64,000 nucleotides of DNA from Eimeria necatrix. Its lineage: Eukaryota > Apicomplexa > Conoidasida > Eucoccidiorida > Eimeriidae. Shown one piece after another: positions 54,552 through 64,000 of the stretch (positions within the stretch are counted from its first letter, which is position 1; the number at the start of each line of letters is the position of its first letter). The stretch covers positions 1 to 64,000 of the forward strand of contig NW_013654529.1 of assembly GCF_000499385.1 (NCBI RefSeq). The letters run 5' to 3'. The notes below the pieces were generated by a model. That model saw nothing but the letters and a program-made list of their open reading frames with translations, did not search any database and was not told the DNA's origin. A program made the translations under genes and the position numbers.

Positions 54552-57099
54552 GTGCGCTTGCGCCTTGCCGGTTCAGTGTTGGATGGCATATCATTTCTGG
54601 AGATCAATAAGGACTTGTCTGCCCGCGAGGAACAGCTGCGACAACATATACGAAACGTCTGTGAGAAGCAGATCCGTCCCATTGCTGCTAAGCTGTGGCA
54701 TTCATCTACATTCGAGAAGCGCTTCATTCAAGCGTGTAAAGACATGGGACCTGCAGGGCTACAAATTAAGGGGTTTGGTGAGCCATACCCAGCCTTCCCA
54801 CTGGCTGGTGTCTGAAGATCCCCCGCTGGCCTTCCGGATTCTTTGTTTGTTTTAATTTTTTCTTGCTGGATTTCCACCTAATTGTTCTGTCATGCGTAGC
54901 TTTAGTTTTAACACCCAGCGTGCACCTTTAGTATTGCATGTTGGGCGTTCCTCGTTTTCCACTGTTGCTGCGTAGGCTGCGCAGGTTTGACAAACACGGA
55001 GGCTACTTTGGCAGTGATGGAGATGGCGAGAGTGGATGCATCTTTGGCTACGTTTGCTGTTGTGCATTCGGGGCTAGCTATGCGCTCTATTGCTGTAGCA
55101 GGGACCCGAAAGCAGCAACAGCATTGGCTCCCCCAGGCAGGCTCCCACCCTCCCCGCTGCTGTGCTTCATCTCTTTATTCACATGCATTGTCTGCATCAC
55201 GTTTGGTTCCTGCAGTCCCCATACACGGAACACGAATATAAAAAATCAGTTGTATGGATAGTTGCCCCGAGTTGAGCTGCACCTGTGGCACAGATGGCCC
55301 GCTGGGAAAAGATCGGCTGTTTTGCCTTGACTGAACCTGGACACGGAAGCGACGCTGGGGGCTTGGAAACCACAGCAAAACGGACTGAAGGTGGCTACAT
55401 TTTAAATGGAAGGAAACGGTGGATTGGCAATGCAACTATTTGTGATGTGGCGGTTGTGTGGGCGAGAGATCTAGACACGGGAAAGATCGAAGGCTTTCTC
55501 GTGGTATGTGTCGTTTGCGAAACTTGCTGAACATGATCCTGTATTCAGAGTTTCACTTGGAAGGCAGTGATAATTTCACGTTTGGGCAACTTGTGCATTA
55601 GTGTAGCAGCCTGCACGTGGATGCATCCTGAAACGCTCTCCTTCTAAATAACTACTGACCCGGTTTCTGTCATTTTGTTCTTTTGATCTTAAGGAAAAGA
55701 GCTTTAGCGGCTTCAAAACTGCTGCAATAAAAGAGAAAGCATGCCTCCGGAGTGTAGAGAACGCCGACATCTGGCTGAGTGATTGCTTTGTTCCTGATTC
55801 ACATAAAATGAAGCCTGGCGGATTTACGGGCAACACCAAACTTGTACTTGAGTCCTCACGGGCCCTGGTTGCAGCTGCTTGCTCGGGACTACTGATGGGT
55901 AAGTCCATTTTGACTGAATGTCGGCCGTAGCGGGCACTACTTGCTTCCCCTCTAAGCTCATTTCAATTATGCCACGAGGGGCAATGGGCAGCAACAGAAG
56001 AACAGTGACAGCACTGGTTCAACAGTGGTGCTGTAAGGCTGGCCGGCGATTACTGTTGAATGCACGCAGGAGCATACGATGCAGCTCTGCAGTATTGTAG
56101 TTCAAGACAGCAGTTCGGAAGGCCTTTGACGGGCTTCCAACTCGTGCAGGAAAGGCTTATGAGAGCCATAGGGCTCGCTCACGTGAGCGGCGCAGCAAGC
56201 ACGTTTTCACAAGCAAAGCATCTAGCTCTATTTCACTAAATTGTAAATACAACTATTGAAAGTGCAACCAGTGCAACTTGTTGCTCTCAAGACAATTCCG
56301 CCACGCCCAATGCAACGATGTCCACACTCTGTGCGGCATCATTGCTTATTACAGTCACCATTCATTATGTTTACGTAGTGCACAGGCAGTGCACATGGTA
56401 GGATATCCACAAGCTCAATTATGCATTTGATTAATGTGCATGCCTCCCAATTTTCATGTTTCTGCAATTTCTTATTTTGACAATATGAATCGCTTCAGAA
56501 CTGTTCCTACTTTTACCAACGTGTTAAGAAGTGATGTACAGCATGGCTGCTGAGATTTGCATGATATTCATGCAGGGTTGCGTCGCGTTGTCTATTAATA
56601 TGGCGAGACGGATGGACGAGGGTCGGAACTCGATGGCTCTTGTGGCTCTTGTGAAGGCCACAACATCTCGACTAGCAAGAGAGGGAACACAGCTCTGTCG
56701 AGAGGTGATGGGTGGAAATGGTATACTGCTCGAGAACGGCGCAGCCAAGGCCTTAGCAGATATAGAGGTATGTAAATGCTAGCGGCCAGGACCGTTGAGT
56801 GTTTGACCAAAGGCCCGATTGTTTGGTGCGTGCACACACAAACACACTAAGGCCAGAGTCGAGCCATAGACGTAGCCGTTTCTGAACTTTTTACTTGCCG
56901 GGGTCCGCTTGCAGCCTCACTCGCTGCAATGCCCTGCCATGACAGAGGTACTGGGTGACTTATTAGCCTGTGGCACTGTTCTGCCTGCCTCTGCTCACTC
57001 TACGTTTGTTCATAGGCTATGTACACTTACGAAGGAACGTACGATATAAATATGCTCATAGCTGGACGTGCAGCTACCGGCATAAGCGCATTTACTTGA
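54552..57099 (+). CDS. acyl-CoA dehydrogenase/oxidase, plant ACX4-like, at least seven exons, 5' end incomplete
   Basis: Flavoprotein of fatty-acid beta-oxidation, closest in remembered sequence to Arabidopsis ACX4 and glutaryl-CoA dehydrogenases. Exons: (54552)-54777, 54985-55136, 55294-55503, 55694-55898, 56070-56182, 56576-56767, 57016-57099, all in phase. Motifs: [38 protein letters not shown] (FAD/substrate loop), [46 protein letters not shown] and [17 protein letters not shown] with the family Glu in TYEG. The intron after 55136 starts with GC (CAG|GCAGGC) and ends with AG, keeping phase 0. The base at 54552 is GTG and a stop lies upstream in frame, so the true start is probably in an upstream exon I could not find. 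Confidence 0.9.
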
Positions 57100-58653
57100 T
57101 TATCATTCGTAGGTACGACAGTACCCAATGACTCACACCGGCAGTTCTGTCTTCTGTACACTGGGTACAGTGGGCCGTCCAGGAAGGAGGACCCATTGCT
57201 TGAAAACTTTTATTTATCATATTTCGAGCGCTACCTTGGCGTACAAGTCCTGCTCTTTAAGCTATATCTGACAAGACATATAGTGCTGAACGATTTTCCT
57301 CGATGTCAGCATGAAGTGCAACAGCAGGATAGAAATCATAGGCTCTGTACTGTTTAGTGCTCCTGTGAAAGCAGTCATATTTTTTGCGTTCTGTCCCACA
57401 CGATGTATTTGGGGGAGTTTTTTGAGTATTTCAGTATTTAGTCATTCAACAGAGTACACTGGTGAAGAAAGTATCCACTAGCATCTCAATTTGCAGAGGC
57501 TGGATTGAGGCCCTCGCATGAAGGCAAGAGGACAGCAGAGTCGAAGGATAAATGCATCATCAGCAGCCACTACTACAATACTGTGGAGCTTTCGCACCAT
57601 TGATTCCTTATTGAGCTACTCAAAGTCGCACGCGACTGCAAGAAGGAGGCGCAGGTGGCCCCATGAGAGGAGGCTTCTGGCCTGCTACCATGCTTCCCTT
57701 GAGAAGCTCTGGGAGGCCGTGATACTTCATTACTTCATTTCTATCAATACAACGCATCTTGCTTTCAGCTGCAGAACTTTGGGTTATAACTGCAGTCCCG
57801 TTGCTATGCCCAGCGAGCACCGACTTCTAGGTGTAACCGTAGGTTGGGTGCACGCTAGTGAGACATGAATTTACAATTTTTCAAGTCTACATAAGTTTGT
57901 ATATGCAGCCTTTTCCGCTTTTACGACTTCGTGGATATGGCTAGTAATTCTTGGTGTGTTGCAAACGTTATAGATAGAGCCAGGTGACGCCTGAGAAACA
58001 CTAGGCAGGGCCATTCCTGTCCATTGCTCAACCTTGAAGGACTTGCGGTTTTAACACTCTGTGCCAATAATAATACTCAGACCGCCGTGAAGGGCTTCCG
58101 TATTCTTACCTGAATGCGCTCAGTGGAAGGGACCCTTCCTGCTTTCACCACACGGCGGCAAGAGCTGGCCTCAAATATAGGCCCTTCTGTCATTACCGCC
58201 CTCATTTTCATATCAGCTTAAATTAAGAAAGCAAAAAACCGCCTTAGTTGTGGCATTCATAAGTGGCGGTCGTCATGACACGACGAGGATGCTGGCATGC
58301 GCAGGTCTATGCCGCGCTACTGGCATGTAGTATGCAATTCTGATAATAACCGCTGATTGTCACGCTTTGTTTCAGCATATATTTCATTTAACATGATCAT
58401 ATCCTATTAAAAGGCAGATTATTTGTGGAACCCTTATAGAACTGTTTATATGGCATCACTAAAGTTTGAGAGATTGGAGCCCATCGACAAATTGGCGGCC
58501 CAGCGGTGGGACACACGACAATGGACCATCAGTGGAGTTTATACACTATGATGAGCCATCTGTTGTGCATGCATAATTGTTTTCTTCTTTATATCATTTT
58601 TTCTGTCATCTCAAACTTTTGGGTCTCACCCTTAGTTCTATTTCGTCAACAGG
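57100..58653. other. repeat-poor intergenic interval
   Basis: About 1.5 kb with no frame that resembles a known protein and no satellites. Contains nothing I can name. Confidence 0.5.
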
Positions 58654-60236
58654 ATGCCAGGGCCTGAGGTGTTCCTGAACATCTACAAAATACACGGCTC
58701 ACCCGATTGGTGCTCCCCTTGTGGTCTCTACCACACGAGTAAGGACCTGCTTAAATTCAAGGGTCTTATTTGTATCCTGGCTGTTGCATTTTCTACGGGA
58801 TTTCCCAGCTTGCCGCCCTTAACTCTCCGCGACCCTGAATCTTGGTGCCTCATCGAATTAGAGCTCATTCCGCTACAGCTGGCCTAGCGTGAAGCTCTGA
58901 TTTTATTAGGGAGGAAGGGCTCTTTGTTGTGGCAAAGAAGCTTTATGGAGGCCCCTCGTGCAATTCCCCCATTTGTTGTTGGTGTTTCTCACCTGCACTG
59001 GTCATACGATAATACAACCGGCACAAGTGATGTGTAGGTGCCGAACTCGTCCACATCATGCTGCAGTACAGAAGTAGCGCAATGCAGAAATTTTGCTAGT
59101 CTATCTCATTTGTCTTTGGGTTGTGTTCTATCAGGCGTGCAAATTGGGGAGCTAGAGTACAGTTTCGGGGAGGATTCCGGAGTGATGTGCTCTGAACACA
59201 ATCCTCGTATTGACGGCATCCACAGCTTTCTGGATGGGACGTACGAATACAGCTTACATATGGGCGCCTGCAATTTGTCGGTTCCTGAGCTCCACAAAGT
59301 CATCTCAAGCCTGCAGAAATCCTTTCCTGGCAGCTCTTACGACCTCATACGAAACAACTGCAACCACTTTAGCGACGCCCTTCTCAAGTCCATTGTCGGC
59401 AAAGGAATTCCTCCTCATATTAATCGCGCGAGCAGATACGGCCAGTGGCTAGGGTAAGGCTCAGCAGAGGTTCTCAGCTTTGCTGTGCGTTTTCTTCTGT
59501 ATCTAAGGAATTATTCTCACAGGAGAGTCCTCACGCATGAGCAAGGTTCACGCAGCAGTTTAGCTGGTGATGTTCTAATTTTTATTTTACACAGTAGTAG
59601 CGGAACGACCCCTCTGAAGGCTCGGATAATGTTGTGCTCTCTAGTTCAATTGCTCACTGCAGGCTTTTCAAGCGTACATTTTCCGAAAAGTGTTTATTTT
59701 TTGACTATTGAAAAGTAAAACGCGCCCTCTAGTAATGGTTGGCTGCTCGCATCCACGTCTTGCTTGAATATTACTGTTGGGACTGGCTTGTAACTGTAGT
59801 GGACCCGGATAATTGTGTTTTGCCGCTTCTTAGCTACCTCTTCTTTCCTGTATATTCGCCTTGTCGTATGTTAGTTGCATACATACTGCGCATTGATATG
59901 CACAGGCTCAGCTTGTCGGGCTCGCAGTTCCTTGCACTCAGACACGCTGACTCGCCTGTTCTTTAATCATGATGCTCTGCCCTTTTTTTCAGTTGCCTCC
60001 TGCCTCAAAGTAGTGGAAACACCTCAGAGAACAATCCCAAGACTCTCAGCTCAGCACCAAGCGAACTTTTTACGGGAGTATTTGGCGGTCAAGGCCACCG
60101 GCTAGGTGGGCCGCAGGGTGGCGGCATAGGGGAGTACGGCATTGGGATGGTTAAAAAGCTTATCTACATGGCCAATTGTTTTAAGCAGGAAGCTCCGAGT
60201 ATTGACGATGAGTTCGGAGCCGAAGGTGAGGGCTAA
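58654..60236 (+). CDS. PPPDE/DeSI-type deubiquitinating or desumoylating isopeptidase, three exons
   Basis: Thiol isopeptidase of the PPPDE (DUF862) family. Exons 58654-58738, 59135-59453, 59993-60236, in phase, giving 215 aa, near the 194 aa of human DESI2. The start VFLNIYKIHG matches VVLNVYD of the family. The catalytic His lies in CGLYHTSVQIGELEYSFG and the catalytic Cys in YDLIRNNCNHFSDALL, followed by GKGIPPHINRASRYGQWLG. The C-terminal 80 residues are Gly/Ser-rich with a short hydrophobic patch and no recognised domain. Both catalytic residues are present. Substrate (ubiquitin or SUMO) cannot be told. Confidence 0.92.
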
Positions 60237-61675
60237 GCCTTTTCGGGAGTCAGGGTATTTCACCTCCTTGTTACAGATGTATGGCTTTCCTTAGATTGTA
60301 TCCCTTTGAATTTATTCTGGCTCTCTTCCTCTTGCTATTACCTCAGGATGCCGGAGTAGTCATTCATTTCTCTCCGAAGCGGCACAAGATCGTATGAGAC
60401 GGCAACTATCGCACAAAAGGTCCTTCTGTTGAGGTCTATCCGTTGCAGCAATTGGCCATTTGCCTTCGTGTAATTTTGCATCGATGCTGTCGCGAATTCC
60501 AGCTTTCAATTCGTGTATGGGCCCGCCTTTGCAAAACAAGAGGCAGATTGCTCCTCTGGTATGCCGGGGCACTGCGCCATCTTCAATTTTTGAACTGGTG
60601 GAACGAGCAGCGAAACCCTCACTTCTAGGCCGCCTCCGTTTTTTACAGAAAACTCCTCAAACATTTTGAAGAGTTACATTTGAGCAACGGCTAGCCGCAG
60701 GAGGACGTGAAGATAACACTTGATAAACAAAGAAGCAGAATGGCCTCACCGAGAGGAATGGTCCCCTTTTGTAGCCTGCTCGTAGATTTTCGCACTGTCG
60801 CTTTCTGTGGCAGTTCAACACGGCGTGACGACATTTCTGTATCTGTCCAGAGGTTTGCCACAGTTTACAATTATGTTCCTCTAAACTTTCTCAAGGTGTG
60901 TAGGATCCAGCAGCTCTGAACATGCAGCACACTAGTGAAAAAGCTGTCGTGAAAAAGCTGTAGTGAAAAAGCTGTCGGTAGCCAACAGCGTACTGTAGCG
61001 TTGTTGCCTTCCCCACAGTGCCGGAAGCCTGGACTAAAATATTATCCTTTCTTAGCTTTCAGTAGTAAATAACTTGATCTAAATATATGCAAAAGTGGGA
61101 CACCCTTGACCTCTAACGTCAGGCAGTGCGGGGCAGCAGTTCCCAATCGTACAGAAGTGCCTCAAGCGCGAGTCCGGCAGGCACCTATACACGGGAGCGG
61201 CTACATATATATTAATTGAGATGTATACCAGCACCAGAAAGCCGAAACATTAATTCAATTTATATCCACCTGGGGAGAAGCACTAACAGGCGTATAGGGC
61301 CAAGAGGGCCAGATCAGAGCAGAGGCACCTGTGCTGCGATTGTGTGGAGGCGGAAGCACTGATGTTTCCATTGTCATTCAAATAACCAGAACAAAAGTGA
61401 TATTAAAGGTCCAACACTTCAATCTAGGCGCTCTAGATCCACAGCGGGGTAGGGGACTGGCAACGGGTCTTCGAGTCTTACTGTTGCGGCGTCACATAGC
61501 AGTACGCGCAGCTTTGTAATTTATGAAACGAAACTTGTCTTAATCTCGTTAAAGCTGCCAAACCATTATCTTTTTCCTCTTTTCCCCGTATGATCGCGGG
61601 GTTTACGTGAGGAAGCAAAGCACATTGCAGAAGGAGAGGGGCCCCCGGGGGCCCCCTGTTGAATTGAAGGGCCTC
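60237..61675. other. repeat-poor intergenic interval
   Basis: No gene recognised. It contains three tandem copies of a 14-15-bp GTGAAAAAGCTGTC-like unit at about 60934-60977. Confidence 0.5.
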
Positions 61676-62914
61676 ATGGCCTCTTTGATTGCAGCAGCAC
61701 TGGCGCTGAGGGCCGCTGCGGGCCGCACTGGTACTGGACCTCTTGCAGCAGCACACGGGCACTCCTCAGCGCAGCAGACAGAGAAGCAGCTGCCGCAGCA
61801 GCAGCAGCAGCCGCAACCACGGAAGCCACGGCTCCAACGCGGCGAACAAGAGCAAGAGGGACAGAGGAAAAGGAAACAGCAACGGCTCAATCAGCAGCAA
61901 CAAGAAAAATCACAGCGGCAAGGCCAGCTGCAGAAGGAGCAACATCAACAAGGGCACCAGCAGCAACAACGTCACCAACAAAAGCAGCGGCAGGAACAGA
62001 AGTACCAACAGAAGCAGCAGCATCCGCAACAGCAGTCACTCCAGCAGGAGGCAGTCAATGCCGCTGCAGCACACGGATTGAAACGTTCCGCAGATTACAG
62101 CGACTGTGGAAAGCGGAAAAAACGCAAAGGACGAGGGGCGCCAAGGGCTGAAGCTGCTGTTTCCGGCACCCCAGCTGATGTGGAGCATGCACAGAATGTG
62201 CATGCAGTAGCGAGAGTGCAGCAACAGCAGCGGAATGGCCACATAGATCGTGACCAGCTCCAGGTTGCAGAGGAGCAACCCCTGGCGCAACAGCGTATTC
62301 CGCCGCTGGATCAACTGGCGCCACCGCGGCAGCAAGGACCATCACCATCTCCCCAACAGCAGCATAAGCCTGAGCTTGTGCAACATAAGCAACTTATACA
62401 CCTGACGTCACTGCAGGCAGAGTCACAGGAGCAGCAGCAAGTAGTGAAGCAGCAATGCCTGCAGCAAGTGCTGCCACCGCACAAATTTCAAGCTGAAGGG
62501 CAGCAACTAAAGCAGCAGCAGGAGCATGGACACAATGATACGCTTCGACAGGCACAGGGCAGTGCACAGCGTCCAATTCCTAGGACCTTAGACCCCTCAC
62601 GGGGACTGTGTATCGACCATCAGCAGCAGGTACAACAACAGCGAGAGCTACAACAGCAAGGACAGCAACAGAAGCAACAGCGGATAGAGCAGCAACAAGA
62701 TTTCCAAGCGCAGCTGTGTAATCGTGGTCTCTTCACCCCGCAGCAAACGGAATCATTGCAGCAGGGTTTGCTGTTATTCCAGCAGGAAGCAGCAGCAGCA
62801 CCTACGCCAGCAGCAGCAGCAGCAGCAAGAGGCAAAGCAACAGTACTGCTTCTGGGAGCATCAGCGAGGCGTTTAGCGGCTGTCGCACCGCGTCTAGCTG
62901 CTGCATTCTCGTGA
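61676..62914 (+). CDS. Gln-rich low-complexity protein, unrecognised
   Basis: A 412-residue open frame from the ATG at 61676, in frame with sequence open upstream to 61607. It starts with an Ala-rich hydrophobic stretch (MASLIAAALALRAAAG) that could be a signal peptide, then about 350 residues rich in Gln, His, Lys and Arg, interrupted by a basic nuclear-signal-like patch (KRKKRKGRG), and an Ala-rich end. The CAG repeats are highly degenerate (CAA, CGG, AAG), unlike the pure tracts at 4-28 kb. No domain recognised. It could be non-coding repeat decay that happens to be open. Confidence 0.4.
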   Translation: MASLIAAALALRAAAGRTGTGPLAAAHGHSSAQQTEKQLPQQQQQPQPRKPRLQRGEQEQEGQRKRKQQRLNQQQQEKSQRQGQLQKEQHQQGHQQQQRHQQKQRQEQKYQQKQQHPQQQSLQQEAVNAAAAHGLKRSADYSDCGKRKKRKGRGAPRAEAAVSGTPADVEHAQNVHAVARVQQQQRNGHIDRDQLQVAEEQPLAQQRIPPLDQLAPPRQQGPSPSPQQQHKPELVQHKQLIHLTSLQAESQEQQQVVKQQCLQQVLPPHKFQAEGQQLKQQQEHGHNDTLRQAQGSAQRPIPRTLDPSRGLCIDHQQQVQQQRELQQQGQQQKQQRIEQQQDFQAQLCNRGLFTPQQTESLQQGLLLFQQEAAAAPTPAAAAAARGKATVLLLGASARRLAAVAPRLAAAFS

Positions 62915-63804
62915 GACTTTAGGTGTTGCATTAAGTCTTTGGAGCAACAACCGGTGTAGGAACTCCATCTGCCTGAAGTGATGGTATTGGGACGTCACTT
63001 TGTTTGTGTATTATGTCTGTTTCTTTAGGCGACGTGCAGCAGACGTTGCTCAGCATTACGGCATCGGTAACTCAGACAATATGCACTTCCGGTGTAGTCA
63101 CGACCCTAGTGTTGCTTTTGAGCCCCTTTCCTCTAGCTAGCATTACCTGGCTTGCTTCTATATGTTTGTAAATGGAGATGTTCCCACTGCATTCCTATGA
63201 GCGCACCTGTTGTTGCTGCTGCCTCTGCTTCTTGCGTTTCTGCGGTGCAGAGGTTGATCCCAAGGCAAAACAGGGTCTATGTGCTGGCTGTGGCGTTCCT
63301 TTGGTGCCATTTCTGACATCATGCATATTTACGCGTCCCCTTCCCCGTGGGTCTTTTCGTCGCCGAAGTGAGCACGAGCTACAGGCAAATTACGTTGTTG
63401 TGCCTCTAGGGCTTATTCCGGGTATATTCCGGGGGTATTTACATTTCGAAGTTGATTGGAGTAATCTTTGAATTGGTCCCGAACAGCGGAGATGGCTTCA
63501 CTTGGGGGAATGGGGATTAGCGGTATCAGCTACTGCTGCTGCTGCTTGTATGCGTCGCAGTGAATCAGTGCACAAAAGAGCATCTGATGCTACAGCTTCA
63601 GGCAACGGTTCCTGGGGGCCAAGTTCCTCCCTATGCTGTTGAGGCAGTCAGGCCTCTCGCCGTCTCCTCATCTATGGTAATAATTATTAGGTCCTGCTCC
63701 TAAGCATTATTGGGCGTCTTTGGGGACAAAGACGGGTCTACCAGTCCTAAAAGCTCCGCAGAGCATTCGAGGCCCTCAATGGTATGCGTGTTGTTGGTTG
63801 TGGC
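62915..63804. other. interval with a small Cys-rich frame
   Basis: A 99-codon plus-strand frame at 63172-63471 has several Cys (CGAEVDPKAKQGLCAGCG) but no recognised family. Otherwise nothing assigned. Confidence 0.35.
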
Positions 63805-64000
63805 ATGCCGTCAGGTGTCAGTGTGCAAACTGTGCGGCCACAAAGCCCAAACTCCCACTGGGCAGCTAAGACACAAGGGGAAGGCACAGCAGCAACAGCA
63901 GCAGTTGCAGCAGACCCTGCAGCAGCTGCCGCTGGACAGCGCGGCAAGAGGATCAAATTTCAACCAGCAGAAGAAGTCTCGAGAGAAGAGGAGATCTACT
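63805..64000 (+). CDS. partial frame at window end with an RVxF-like motif
   Basis: Uninterrupted from ATG at 63805 to the edge. An Ala-rich stretch is followed by GKRIKFQPAEEVSREEEIY. KRIKF fits the protein phosphatase 1 docking pattern [RK]-x-[VI]-x-[FW], a short and weak motif. Family unknown; continues beyond the window. Confidence 0.35.
   Translation, partial: MPSGVSVQTVRPQSPNSHWAAKTQGEGTAATAAVAADPAAAAAGQRGKRIKFQPAEEVSREEEIY

Noticed and set aside
57518..57868. 116-codon plus-strand frame
   Set aside because: No family similarity, no exon partners and ordinary composition for random sequence.

Overview
This looks like nuclear DNA of an apicomplexan coccidian, most probably an Eimeria species. 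The evidence is the very high density of CAG/CTG trinucleotide tracts (poly-Gln, poly-Ala and poly-Ser when in exons, long CTG or CAG runs in introns), the intron-rich genes, the apicomplexan-type myosin with a MyTH4-FERM tail, and an alternation of repeat-rich and repeat-poor blocks of the kind described for Eimeria tenella chromosome 1. The species is inferred, not proven. I saw no rRNA, tRNA, transposon or CRISPR.

Layout. Roughly 1-31.4 kb is repeat-rich: ribosomal protein eL14 (-), a KDEL-receptor-like protein (+), a 14-exon TM9/nonaspanin gene (+) in which almost every intron carries its own satellite, MND1 (-), an NSUN/RsmB-type RNA m5C methyltransferase (-), elongin C (+), a very large patatin-like phospholipase (-), a small acidic coiled-coil protein (-) and the 5' part of protoporphyrinogen oxidase (+). 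About 31.4-48.7 kb is repeat-poor: the end of protoporphyrinogen oxidase, a 10.6-kb myosin gene (+) and a TRM10 tRNA methyltransferase (-). At 48.7-50.8 kb is a short CAG-rich island with a Pro/Gln-rich frame overlapping the TRM10 start. About 50.8-61.6 kb is again repeat-poor: a nucleolar L1-domain protein (+), an acyl-CoA dehydrogenase/oxidase (+) and a DeSI/PPPDE isopeptidase (+). From 61.6 kb repeats return with a Gln-rich protein and a partial frame at the window end.

The genes are unrelated housekeeping, meiotic, trafficking, heme, lipid and motility functions on both strands; there is no operon-like logic. Exon models were built by hand from GT-AG sites, codon phase and remembered family motifs. 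Most close exactly in phase.

The most unusual signal is a 12-bp palindrome, GTGTACGTACAC, present seven times perfectly between 5.5 and 28.7 kb plus near copies, and not seen in the repeat-poor half. Several copies sit at or just inside 5' splice sites. Other notable structures are tandem duplications of 3' splice-site sequence, a CTG-only orientation of repeats next to acceptors, TGCATGCA arrays, a dispersed AAATATGGCTAAGT-like element, perfect snap-back hairpins and a GC-AG intron.
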